In this document: positions 17,553 to 25,521 of the stretch, piece by piece | Layout of the letters: every line of letters begins with the position of its first letter | How positions within the stretch are numbered: position 1 is the stretch's first letter | NCBI RefSeq assembly: GCF_000374565.1 | Contig: NZ_KB894691.1 | Coordinates: 128,391-192,390 of the forward strand | Direction of reading: 5' to 3' | From: Siminovitchia fordii DSM 16014 = CIP 108821 | GTDB lineage: Bacteria; Bacillota; Bacilli; Bacillales; Bacillaceae_C | DNA: 64,000 nucleotides | Translations under genes and position numbers: made by a program | The notes under the pieces: model-generated | What the model was told of the DNA's origin: nothing | The model's input: only the letters and a program-made list of their open reading frames with translations | The model's database searches: none

Positions 17553-17573
17553 TTGTGCACCCGGTCGGTAAAA

Positions 17574-18200
17574 TTATTCATTTCCAAATTCAATCGTTTT
17601 AGCTATTCGTTCAGCTATAGCTTTCCCCAAAATTTGTTTAACAAGATATAGGGCCAGGTTAATTCCTGAAGAGACTCCTCCAGAAGTTATGAGGTTACTA
17701 TCGTGTACAACTTTACTATCTGATACTACTCGAATATCAGGATATTTTGCTTGTAATACTTTTAATGCTAAGTGATGAGTCGTTGCCTTTTTGCCATTCA
17801 ACAAACCAGTCTCGCCTAATATTAATGCCCCAGTACAGACTGAGCAGATATATTCAATGTCCCTGTGTTCCTTCACCCAGTCTATTATCTTTTTATTTTT
17901 AACCACTGATTGTACCGCTCTTAAAGGCCCACCTGGAATGATTACAATATCTAATTCTGGACAATCGTCAATGCTATAATCAGGTTCTACTTTTATCCCT
18001 GAATGGGTTTTTATCGGCCTTCCCGTATCCGTAATCGTAAATACTTCAAACGGTCTTGTAGGCAACAAATGTTTTTTGTAAAGGGTTAATAATTGCTCAG
18101 CTTTAGTATTGGCGGTTAATGATAAAACTTCAGCCGGACCAGCAAAGTCTAAAACATCTACAAAGTCAAAGAGCAAAATTCCCACTGTCCTCTTTTTCAT
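17574..18200 (-). CDS. DJ-1/PfpI-family protein (glutamine-amidotransferase-like)
   Basis: 208-residue single-domain protein with flavodoxin-like fold. The nucleophile elbow YICSVCTGALIL carries the conserved Cys near 117, with 'VIIPGG' before it and 'ATTHH' after it, as in the ThiJ/isonitrile-hydratase-like branch. It lacks a C-terminal AraC domain. AGAGGTGACAG precedes ATG 18200. It is AT-rich and convergent with bceB. Function may be glyoxalase-like, hydratase or chaperone; sequence does not decide. Confidence 0.85.
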   Translation of the reverse strand: MKKRTVGILLFDFVDVLDFAGPAEVLSLTANTKAEQLLTLYKKHLLPTRPFEVFTITDTGRPIKTHSGIKVEPDYSIDDCPELDIVIIPGGPLRAVQSVVKNKKIIDWVKEHRDIEYICSVCTGALILGETGLLNGKKATTHHLALKVLQAKYPDIRVVSDSKVVHDSNLITSGGVSSGINLALYLVKQILGKAIAERIAKTIEFGNE

Positions 18201-18283
18201 TATTCTGTCACCTCTACCAGAATCATAATGACCAATTCAAGCCATCCATATCATTAATGAACCTTTTTTGCTTTATTCTCATT

Positions 18284-18432
18284 AAGTTAATCACGCTTCG
18301 CCGCCAAAAGGCATTCGGGCCCATGAAAAAGATAAAAGCGACTCTCGGAAATATCAGGAATCGCTTTATATCAAGAGTTATATTAAGCTTCCAGCCGGGC
18401 TTGAACCGGCGACCTCATCCTTACCATGGACT
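18284..18432 (-). repeat. Duplicated tRNA-Thr(GGT) 3' half and downstream terminator (fossil attachment site)
   Basis: From about 18384 to 18432 the sequence equals the 3' half of tRNA-Thr at 20112 (T arm to anticodon, ending at CCATGGA), then diverges. The flank at 18284-18360 ('AAAAGGCATTCGGGCCCATG', 'AATATCAGGAATCGCTTTAT') also repeats the sequence at 20007-20096, including a hairpin terminator. This is the pattern left when an integrase-borne element inserts at a tRNA anticodon-to-3' segment. Confidence 0.8.
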
Positions 18433-18632
18433 CAATGTAGGAATTCACATGAAATATTTATATGCAAAAAGGTTGTTTTACCAACAATATGAAATCATTA
18501 TACACCAATTTAAAATATCATGAACCAAAATATTCGCCGTCATTTTGCCGGCAGACTGCCGGTACGAAAAAACCCTTCTCAATTTGAAGTGATCCCAAAA
18601 AGTTAGACACGGTTATTTCGTCAGACTGCATG

Positions 18633-19496
18633 TTAGTTGAACAATCGCAGACTATCGGTAAAGCCCGTCCGCCAAGTTGGGTATAGTGGCTTCCAGCCGT
18701 ATTCCTCACGGGCCTTCCTGTTCGATGCCCCTCGCTCCCAACCGTTTCTGTTTGAAAGAGTTACTGGCATAGGTGCTCCTAACGATTGTGCGAAAAACGG
18801 TAGCCAGTCTAATCCTTTTGCCGGTTCGTCATCCACGACGTTCACTGGACCAGATGGCCATTGCAAAGCTAAAAGTGCTGCTTCCGCGGCATCCTCCACA
18901 TGAAGAAAAGAAGTGACCCCATCGGTTGCAGGAACCTGCCTTTGAAGAATTTGTTCTGCCATAAATCCTTTAGGCTCATACCAAGTACCTGGACCATAGA
19001 ACATTCCATAGCGCAGAATTACATGTTGTGGTATTTCAGTCACAGCTCTCTCCAGTGCTAATATGCCATCAATCGTCGTTTTTCGGGGTTCTTCTGCTAA
19101 CACATCTAAAGGTACATCTTCTGTTGCAGTTCCCTCTCCCGGTTCATACGCCCAAGAAATGCTCTGAGCAATGATGCGCTTGACACCAACCGCTAGGGCG
19201 GCATCTACTAAATTTTGTGTACCTTCTATACGTATCCTAGTATTCTCCCAGAAATTGCGACTACTCAATGAAGTCAATTGATGAATTACAACGTCTGGTT
19301 GGGATTCTTCTAATGCTGATCGTAGTGCCTCGCGATCAAAAACATCAGAGATTAATGCTTTTGAACCCGTGTTTTCGATGTTGGATTTCTTACTTTCGTT
19401 TTGCGTGATTCCAATTACTTCATGACCAGCACGGATCAATTTTGGAAGCAAAAAACGTCCGACAGCTCCAGTAGCTCCAGCGACAAAAATTCTCAT
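18633..19496 (-). CDS. NAD(P)-dependent epimerase/dehydratase family protein
   Basis: Extended-SDR-like protein of 287 residues from ATG 19496, which has GGGAGGAAAGG upstream; a longer frame reaches 19523. The N-terminal Rossmann glycine motif GATGAVG binds NAD(P). 'ILRYGMFYGPGTWYEPKGF' matches the substrate-binding half. The classical YxxxK pair is not obvious, so it may be atypical. It lies between the duplicated tRNA-Thr segments, so it is probably cargo of the former element. Confidence 0.85.
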   Translation of the reverse strand: MRIFVAGATGAVGRFLLPKLIRAGHEVIGITQNESKKSNIENTGSKALISDVFDREALRSALEESQPDVVIHQLTSLSSRNFWENTRIRIEGTQNLVDAALAVGVKRIIAQSISWAYEPGEGTATEDVPLDVLAEEPRKTTIDGILALERAVTEIPQHVILRYGMFYGPGTWYEPKGFMAEQILQRQVPATDGVTSFLHVEDAAEAALLALQWPSGPVNVVDDEPAKGLDWLPFFAQSLGAPMPVTLSNRNGWERGASNRKAREEYGWKPLYPTWRTGFTDSLRLFN

Positions 19497-19754
19497 GAAC
19501 CTTTCCTCCCAATAAATTTGCAAGATTAGGTATAATTCTACACTGTATCAAAATGGAAATATAGCATGTTCATTCTGACTTTGAGGATGATTTAATTTGG
19601 TCAAGGCGAAGAAGATTTTTAAGGAAAAAATAAATAACCCCTTTCTTTGAGAAAGAAATTATTTTTTAAGTTTTCTTGTCCAAGTACATGGTTCTGTTCA
19701 CTCCCAATGTCATACTTTACCATTTGTATCGTTAAAATAGTACGGAACAATACA

Positions 19755-19991
19755 ATGAAAAATTGGGAAAGATTTATTAGGTGCCACGAACTAAAATTTA
19801 TCAATATTCATGCCCTCCGCCACACATCGGCCACCCTGTTGATCAATGAGGGAGTCCATGCAACTGAGCGTTTGGGCCACTCGGATATAAAAATGACAAT
19901 GAATGTGTATGAACATGCTTTAAAACAGGCCGATGTACATGCTACGGCAAAATTAGACGATACTCTGTTTCGAACTAATAAAGTGCAATGA
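19755..19991 (+). pseudogene. Tyrosine recombinase (integrase), C-terminal remnant
   Basis: The reading contains the phage-integrase box 'HALRHTSATLLINEGV' and the end 'RLGHSDIKMTMNVYEHAL' with the catalytic Tyr. About five residues that normally join them are missing and the N-terminal two-thirds is absent. It ends 16 bases before the duplicated tRNA-Thr flank, where an integrase gene belongs next to its att site. Non-functional. Confidence 0.82.
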
Positions 19992-20006
19992 AATTCATTA
20001 AAAATC

Positions 20007-20156
20007 ATCAAGTTACTCGCTTCGCCCCCAAAAGGCATTCGGGCCCATGAAAAAGATAAAAGCGACTCCCGGAAATATCAGGAATCGCTTTATATCAACG
20101 TTTATAGGGTAAGCTTCCAGCCGGGCTTGAACCGGCGACCTCATCCTTACCATGGA
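20007..20156 (-). repeat. Partner copy of the duplicated attachment region
   Basis: Matches 18284-18432 over the tRNA 3' half and the downstream terminator (AAAGCGATTCC ... GGGAGTCGCTTTT on the minus strand). This copy belongs to the intact tRNA-Thr. About 1.7 kb separates the two copies. Confidence 0.8.
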
Positions 20157-20184
20157 TGCACTCTGCCAACTGAGCTATGGAAGC
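20112..20184 (-). tRNA. tRNA-Thr (anticodon GGT)
   Basis: Acceptor GCTTCCA with TGGAAGC; D arm TAGCTCAGTTGGCAGAG; anticodon stem-loop CATCCATGGTAAGGATG gives GGT; T loop GGTTCAAGC. CCA is not encoded. Its 3' half is repeated at 18384-18432. Confidence 0.95.
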
Positions 20185-20185
20185 A

Positions 20186-20260
20186 TGGCTCCGCAGGTAG
20201 GATTCGAACCTACGACCGATCGGTTAACAGCCGATAGCTCTACCACTGAGCTACTGCGGA
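20186..20260 (-). tRNA. tRNA-Asn (anticodon GTT)
   Basis: Acceptor TCCGCAG with CTGCGGA, discriminator G, CCA encoded; anticodon loop CTGTTAA gives GTT; T loop GGTTCGAAT. One base separates it from tRNA-Thr. Confidence 0.95.
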
Positions 20261-20382
20261 ATATTAAAATATAGAAAAGCCAACTCTTATTATAATCATT
20301 TTTTAAAATTATTCAAGAGGTCTTTATAAAAAAATGGATGAGGTAAATATAACAAGCCCGATCGGTGTATGTCAATATGTTG

Positions 20383-20616
20383 TTATGATTTTCCCCGATC
20401 GATTCCCCCGGCAGGGAGTATATATTTCATGCAGTCCTTATGAGCCGCAACGCGCTTGAACAGTGAAAAAAGCGTTTTGTATCTTTCCTCCATCGCTCTT
20501 TTGACAATATGCTCAATATGCTCGTTTTTTAAATCGAATAAAATTTCATCCATCTCACGTTTCAGCAGGTAAACGATCTCCTCTTTCTCCTGCTCGGTCA
20601 TCAGCATCCCATACAT
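20383..20616 (-). CDS. Small helical protein of unknown function
   Basis: 77 residues, strongly charged and predicted helical ('EQEKEEIVYLLKREMDEILFDL', 'HIVKRAMEERYKTLFSLFKRV'), with no signal peptide or membrane segment. GAGGTG lies eight bases before ATG 20616; an internal ATG five codons on (MTEQEK) is an alternative. It is divergent from pdaB. The well-placed ribosome site and codon pattern support a real gene. I do not recognise the family. Confidence 0.6.
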   Translation of the reverse strand: MYGMLMTEQEKEEIVYLLKREMDEILFDLKNEHIEHIVKRAMEERYKTLFSLFKRVAAHKDCMKYILPAGGIDRGKS

Positions 20617-20758
20617 GACTACACCTCATTCAGACTTTTGTATTCATAGCTATCCCCAAATTGCATGGCTTCATACACCATTTCAATTGGGTCTTTTAGG
20701 CATATGACATAATGGTTCGAGCATAGATTGTACAAGGATGGAGAATGAAGGTGATGAG

Positions 20759-21508
20759 ATGAATTTTTTTGTTACATTAAGCGGAAGAAGAATCAAACAA
20801 GGGATCCTCATTGTGATTATTTCATTTTTCACTGCGCTCTTTTACTTTTCCCAATCAATTGTACAGTTTCCCGTCCTATCTGCGAAAGGTGAACCAAAAG
20901 CGATTTATAAAGGGGAAGAAGGAGTCGCCCTTACGTTTAATATTGGATGGGGAGATGTTCAAGCGGAGCCTGTTTTAAAAGTGCTGGAAGAAAAAGAAGT
21001 CCGGTCGGCGACGTTCTTCTTATCCGGTGCTTGGGCAGAAAGGCATCCTGAAGTTGTTGAAAAAATAAAAGAGATGGGCTTTGAAATTGGAAGTCTCGGT
21101 TATGCTTACGAAGATTACACCGAACTCGAAGATGAGGAAATAAGGCGGGACATAGACCGTTCCCTTGAAGTTTTTAAAAAGCTCGATATCAAAGAAGTGG
21201 AGCTACTTCGATCCCCTACTGGTCATTTTGACAAACGGACACTGAAAATAGCCGATGACATGGGATTGACCCTCATCCATTGGAGCTTAAATTCTCAGGA
21301 TTGGAAAAATCCCGGTGTCAAGACGATCATCCAAAATGTCAGAAAGGTAAAAAAAGGGGATATTATTTTAATGCATGCATCAGATGCCGCAACCCAAACA
21401 GCTAAAGCACTGCCTGAGGTGCTTAGCGTCCTTCAAAACAAGGATAATTTAGTGACCGTTTCCTACATGATCGCAAACGGAAGAGTAAAAACAAAACTTA
21501 TCCCTTAA
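20759..21508 (+). CDS. pdaB: Polysaccharide deacetylase PdaB (spore cortex)
   Basis: Sporulation protein of the NodB-fold deacetylase family needed to maintain the spore cortex. ATG 20759 (MNFFVTLSGRRIKQG) directly follows GAAGGTGATGAG; an upstream frame to 20738 is rejected. One N-terminal membrane segment (about 15-38) is followed by the NodB domain. The usual TFDDGP motif is replaced by TFNIGWGD as in the PdaB group. 'HWSLNSQDW' and 'ILMHAS' form the remaining active-site region. Synteny with kbaA and gerD supports the assignment. Confidence 0.93.
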   Translation: MNFFVTLSGRRIKQGILIVIISFFTALFYFSQSIVQFPVLSAKGEPKAIYKGEEGVALTFNIGWGDVQAEPVLKVLEEKEVRSATFFLSGAWAERHPEVVEKIKEMGFEIGSLGYAYEDYTELEDEEIRRDIDRSLEVFKKLDIKEVELLRSPTGHFDKRTLKIADDMGLTLIHWSLNSQDWKNPGVKTIIQNVRKVKKGDIILMHASDAATQTAKALPEVLSVLQNKDNLVTVSYMIANGRVKTKLIP

Positions 21509-21540
21509 AAAAGCGAACCCCTACGGTTCGCTTTTTTATT
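21509..21540 (+). terminator. Terminator after pdaB
   Basis: AAAAAAGCGAAC-CCCTACG-GTTCGCTTTTTT: perfect stem with T run. Confidence 0.93.
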
Positions 21541-21725
21541 AAGAAAATGCTCAAGTTGCGATAACGCCAGTCTTGCGTCTATCGACTGGCGGACCTCGAT
21601 ACAAAGAAACACGAGACCAATGTCAGGTAGCAGCCTTTCTTGAATTGCCAAGATTAAGCCAATCACTGGCAGAAGGCAAACTCCCTATTTCGCCCTCTCA
21701 TATCAAAGGCTCTCCAGTCTGTTCA
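21541..21725. repeat. Decayed intergenic repeat downstream of kbaA and pdaB
   Basis: Contains the short stem CGCCAGTC ... GACTGGCG with 'AGTCGATAGACGC' on the minus strand, resembling 'TAGTCGATAGGCACC' in the 11.0 kb repeat block. No gene is seen in the 230 bases between the convergent genes. Confidence 0.4.
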
Positions 21726-21739
21726 TCGCTAAACGGCAC

Positions 21740-22420
21740 TTACGCTTTTGATTTTCCGGTTTTCGTCGACTTGTTTGCCTGCATATTTTTTTTGGCTTCG
21801 AGCCTTCGGGCTCTGTCCTCTTCCGACAAGCGGTTATATTTTGGAAGTACCAATATCTGGTATGCATTACAGGCAATCAGAGGGAAAATCATGAGAAAAA
21901 GCCAACTTTCTTCATTTATCCTCAAAACCGGCAACCATTCTAAAATAGTAATGACTACCATGAAAAACAATGCGGAAACAAAGGTTGTTCTCGATGTCGT
22001 TTTGGCTTTGAAAATAGCCGTGACCAAACCAGCAACCAAAATGAAAATGGCAAGACCGACATATGGAAGGATGCTCTCCCCTTCACCTGCAAATTTTTGA
22101 AAGCGAAGATAAACAAGATCAAAAAGAACAACGATTATAATAAAAATCTGAACAGCATTCCATAAAGAAATGGAACGAAATATCCCAAGACCAAACTGAT
22201 GGATAAATAAATAAGCGAAAAAGCCGACCTGGCTTACCACGCTGAATATAAACCCTACTCCTACCAGCCAAATAAATGTTGAAAAAATGGCTCCTATATT
22301 CATTTCTGCAAAATAAGGCTGAAATTCACTCCATCGGATCAAAAAACCTAAAATGCCGGTGATGATCCCACCAAGAAAAAGAGTCGAAAAGAAAAAACGC
22401 AGCCAATTCCGGATTGTCAC
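21740..22420 (-). CDS. kbaA: KinB-signalling pathway activation protein KbaA
   Basis: Polytopic membrane protein (226 residues, about six helices) required for the KinB route into the Spo0A phosphorelay. The start is 'MTIRNWLRFFFSTLFLGGII' from GTG 22420, with GGAGGATTAG nine bases upstream. The C-terminal tail is basic ('EEDRARRLEAKKNMQANKS'). Divergent from gerD and convergent with pdaB, the same arrangement as in B. subtilis. Confidence 0.93.
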   Translation of the reverse strand: MTIRNWLRFFFSTLFLGGIITGILGFLIRWSEFQPYFAEMNIGAIFSTFIWLVGVGFIFSVVSQVGFFAYLFIHQFGLGIFRSISLWNAVQIFIIIVVLFDLVYLRFQKFAGEGESILPYVGLAIFILVAGLVTAIFKAKTTSRTTFVSALFFMVVITILEWLPVLRINEESWLFLMIFPLIACNAYQILVLPKYNRLSEEDRARRLEAKKNMQANKSTKTGKSKA

Positions 22421-22500
22421 TGACCTAATCCTCCAATTATTATGTTATCTACCCGATTTTATCAAGCTTTTTTCAAAAAAGCCATTACTCGTGTAAATGT

Positions 22501-22529
22501 GCATAAATTCTTCACAAAGTCCCATATTA
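22501..22529 (+). promoter_or_regulatory. Putative sigma-G promoter of gerD
   Basis: GCATA (22501-22505), 17-base spacer and CATATTA (22523-22529) fit the forespore sigma-G consensus (GnATR, CATnnTA). It lies 34 bases before the gerD start. gerD is known as a sigma-G gene in B. subtilis. Confidence 0.75.
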
Positions 22530-22563
22530 AAAATAGGTGAAACATTAGGAAAGGAGCGTTTTT

Positions 22564-23139
22564 ATGAAGAAGGGAATCCTCCTGCTGCTCCTCGTCTGCT
22601 CATTGCTGATTGCCGCCTGTGGCGGAAAAGATCTTGATGCTGTACAGCCCGATTATGACCAGACGAAAAAAATGATGGTGGATATTTTAAAAACGGATGA
22701 AGGCAAGAAAGCTGTCAAGGATGTCTTGGCAGATGAAGAAATAAAACAGCAGCTTGTAATGGATCAAGCTGCTGTCAGAGATACAGTGGAAAAAACACTT
22801 ACATCGGAAAAAGGACAGGAATTCTGGAAGAATTCCCTTGAGGATCCAAAATTTGCTGAATCCATGGCCAAAAGCATGAAAGAGCAAAATGAAGAACTGT
22901 TGAAAGCGTTAATGAAAGATCCCGAATACCAGGGAATGGTCATGGATATTTTAAAAGACCCTGCCTTTCAGAAAGATTTGTCTCAAGCGTTGAAAAGCAA
23001 AGAATTCAGGGAACAAATGCGTGAAGTTGTGACGGATACACTTGAAAGTCCGCTTTATAAAGCCAAATTGGAGGAAATGGCCAAAAAAGCCGCCTCCGAA
23101 AAAAAAGGCGATAAAGGCGGCGGGGATGAGAAAAAATAA
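22564..23139 (+). CDS. gerD: Spore germination lipoprotein GerD
   Basis: Inner-spore-membrane scaffold that clusters germinant receptors into the germinosome. The 191-residue precursor has lipobox LIAAC (Cys19). It has a long helical body with repeated 'LKDPxFQKDL/LEDPKFAESM' segments that trimerise in this family, and a Lys/Gly-rich tail (KKGDKGGGDEKK). GGAAAGGAG precedes ATG 22564. Lies between kbaA and salA as in B. subtilis. Confidence 0.95.
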   Translation: MKKGILLLLLVCSLLIAACGGKDLDAVQPDYDQTKKMMVDILKTDEGKKAVKDVLADEEIKQQLVMDQAAVRDTVEKTLTSEKGQEFWKNSLEDPKFAESMAKSMKEQNEELLKALMKDPEYQGMVMDILKDPAFQKDLSQALKSKEFREQMREVVTDTLESPLYKAKLEEMAKKAASEKKGDKGGGDEKK

Positions 23140-23761
23140 GCCATTAAAGAAACATGCTGAGCATTATTAAAAAGCGCAAGTAGCATTTTGATCGGGGTGT
23201 TCAACAGGGCCCGGGTAATACGCTTAGACCCTTATGCCGCTTGGGCCTGGAGCTGGATATCATGCATCTATCCCAAAATAAAACTTAGTCTCATTTTATT
23301 TTTCCTTACCTCACATAAAAAGAGGCTGGGCATAACTAACCTAAAATAATAAAAAATGGTTCCAATCATCGGAATTTTGATGGTTGGAACTTTTTTTAAG
23401 GTTATTTTTACCTAAAAGAACACTGGTTGTTCATGGTTGTCTGTCCGGTTGGACATGCATCGAAACGCCAATTCCCGGTTCGGAATACTTTTCCAGTATT
23501 AAGCAGGCTTTCTTCGTATGTTCGAATAAACGTAGACCCATGCCAATGTTTATAGGACCATATTTTTTTGCCGCAGCTCGAAGGCTGGCCAAAGTAATGG
23601 AATTTGTTTCCAACACTGTGTTATACAATTTCACATTTTTAAACGGCAATGCATTAATACTCTCCCTACTCCTCTCAATACATCTGTGAAAAAAGCACTA
23701 TTCTGTCCACGTTTTATTGATGATCGGCAAAGTTTTCATATATCATTACTAAAAAAGAGAG
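23140..23761. other. Gene-poor interval with repeat remnant and terminator-like hairpin
   Basis: 23165-23270 holds a decayed intergenic repeat ('GCCTGGAGCTGGATATC'). At about 23358-23396 GGTTCCAATCATC and GATGGTTGGAACC-type arms form a strong hairpin followed by seven T. The minus strand at 23431-23649 has a 72-residue open frame ('LASLRAAAKKYGPINIGMGL') with sensible composition but no start signal that I trust; it could be a gene fragment I cannot identify. Confidence 0.5.
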
Positions 23762-23770
23762 TTGAATTTG

Positions 23771-25147
23771 ATGAAAAGATATTGGTTTGCATTGTTCGTT
23801 TTAGTTTTTCTGTTCGCAGGATGCAGTTCGGCTGAAAAAGAGGAAAAACAATCGGCAGCTCCTGAAAAACAGGCAGAAGAAGCAGAAACATCCGTACAGC
23901 CTGAGGAAGAATATCAGCCAAAAGAAGTAAAGTATTATGATATCAAAGATCCGGGCCGGGAGCTTACTGACCTGGAAAAAGAGATGCTTCGCTACCCGGG
24001 TATATATAGCGGCGACAAGTATGATGAAGAAAAAGTAAAAGAAACACTTGACCAGCTGCCGGACAATTTGACCCCGGAACAATATGCAGACGAACTTAAA
24101 TATCTTTTTACTGAAGACTATCACGAAGAGCTGGAACCCCTCCTTCACTTTGATCCCAATGTTGAAGTGAATATTGACCGGCCCGATGAATCTGTAGACG
24201 CCCCTGTATTAAAGAAGGCACATTTTGCCATTTTAATTGATGCCAGCGGAAGCATGAAGGCAGCAGCGGGAAATAAAACACGTATGGAAGCCGCCAAAGA
24301 GGCCGTGCTTGAGTTTGCGGAACAGGTTCCGGAAGAAGCAACCATATCCATGCGGGTGTATGGCCATAAAGGTTCAGGAAGCGATGCGGACAAGAATTTG
24401 TCGTGCAGCAGTTCAGAAACATTTTACAACGATACTTTTGACAAAGGGAACTTTCGCTCAGCTCTTGAGCAGGTGAAGCCTGCCGGCTGGACGCCGATTG
24501 GGCTTGCCCTTGAAAAAGTAAAGGGAGACATCCCCGAAGATGCCGATGATGTGGTCGTTTACGTTGTGAGCGACGGCATTGAAACATGCGGCGGAGATCC
24601 TGTAAAAGCCGCCAAAGATTTGGTGTCCGATGAAATCGAAACCGTTGTGAATATTATTGGCTTTGATGTGGACAATGAAGGCCAAAAGCTGCTGAAAGAA
24701 GTGGCCAGTGCAGGCAATGGGGAGTTTATGTACGTTCACTCCGAGCGGGATCTGAAAGAATATATGAGAGCCCAATACGAAGAAATTAAAAGGGCATGGA
24801 TTAAATGGAAAGAAGAAGGAAAACTACAGTCGATCCATACGCGACAGGAAAAGGGACTGCTCGCCATTGACATTAAACAGAACATGATACAGAAAGCTAT
24901 CCGTGAAAGACAAAGAATGGAGCAGGCGCAGCTCTATTTAAAACAGAAATTCACTGAACCGGGGCATCCGATTTCAGAAGTCTTTTCCATGGTGTCTAAA
25001 TACGGAAGCGAAAAATACAACTATGCTTCGGAAGAAGGAAGCAAGGCCTTCAGAGAAAGTACGGACAGCGGCGTTAAACAGTATAAAAAGTTTGAAGAAG
25101 AAGGATTGAAGAAAATAGAAGAAATGGATGAAAAGAAGAATGAATAA
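23771..25147 (+). CDS. Secreted lipoprotein with von Willebrand factor A domain
   Basis: Lipoprotein with lipobox LFAGC near residue 18 and an acidic linker. A ~180-residue VWA domain follows, with a full MIDAS: DASGS ('ILIDASGSMKAAAGNKTRM'), a Thr in 'GWTPIGLAL' and Asp in 'VVSDGIETCGG'. The last ~110 residues are helical and charged. It resembles the YwmC/YwmD-type VWA proteins of bacilli, found near sporulation or envelope genes. Start is ATG 23771; TTG 23762 is also in frame. It is followed by a clear terminator, and its place between gerD and salA is not conserved in B. subtilis. Confidence 0.85.
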   Translation: MKRYWFALFVLVFLFAGCSSAEKEEKQSAAPEKQAEEAETSVQPEEEYQPKEVKYYDIKDPGRELTDLEKEMLRYPGIYSGDKYDEEKVKETLDQLPDNLTPEQYADELKYLFTEDYHEELEPLLHFDPNVEVNIDRPDESVDAPVLKKAHFAILIDASGSMKAAAGNKTRMEAAKEAVLEFAEQVPEEATISMRVYGHKGSGSDADKNLSCSSSETFYNDTFDKGNFRSALEQVKPAGWTPIGLALEKVKGDIPEDADDVVVYVVSDGIETCGGDPVKAAKDLVSDEIETVVNIIGFDVDNEGQKLLKEVASAGNGEFMYVHSERDLKEYMRAQYEEIKRAWIKWKEEGKLQSIHTRQEKGLLAIDIKQNMIQKAIRERQRMEQAQLYLKQKFTEPGHPISEVFSMVSKYGSEKYNYASEEGSKAFRESTDSGVKQYKKFEEEGLKKIEEMDEKKNE

Positions 25148-25242
25148 GCTTGGAAGGCTGGTTTTGCCCAGAAAGATAATTTCCCCAACTTAGTTATCTA
25201 TGCATGTAATGTCCAAACTCCAAGTATTGGAAATATTAAATG

Positions 25243-25278
25243 AAGCAGGTGGAATAAATTTTTGCTCCACCTGCTTTT
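25243..25278 (+). terminator. Terminator after the VWA lipoprotein gene
   Basis: AAGCAGGTGGA (25243-25253) pairs perfectly with TCCACCTGCTT (25266-25276), then TT. Confidence 0.85.
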
Positions 25279-25390
25279 ATTCATGGTTTGTATCCCAATC
25301 CAAGTGCGTGTGACTGAAATAGTTAAATATTTGCACGAATCCATTATTTGAATCCTTATTGTAAGGCTGGGATAACCCGGTGAAAATCAA

Positions 25391-25436
25391 AAACCGCGAG
25401 AAATCAAATTTGGAAAACCTTGATTTCTTGCGGTTT
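25391..25436 (-). terminator. Long hairpin downstream of salA
   Basis: AAACCGCGAGAAATCAA and TTGATTTCTTGCGGTTT pair with one mismatch; on the minus strand it is followed by TTTTTGATTTT. Probably ends the salA transcript. Confidence 0.75.
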
Positions 25437-25521
25437 TACTTTTGGGGCTTATACCCATTTCAATTATTTTTACTTATTGCCCCTTTTCGGATGGCGGATG
25501 ACCACCCTCCAAAACACTAAT

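Noticed and set aside
18119..18523. A 134-residue plus-strand open frame
   Set aside because: It runs across the fossil tRNA-Thr copy and antisense to the DJ-1 gene; no ribosome site and no protein-like pattern.
23431..23649. 72-residue minus-strand frame ('AAAKKYGPINIGMGLRLFEH')
   Set aside because: Composition looks protein-like but there is no trustworthy start or family match; left as part of the interval description.
24108..24587. 159-residue minus-strand frame inside the VWA gene
   Set aside because: Antisense shadow, rich in Ser, Arg, Gln and Cys, without start signals, opposite a well-supported lipoprotein gene.
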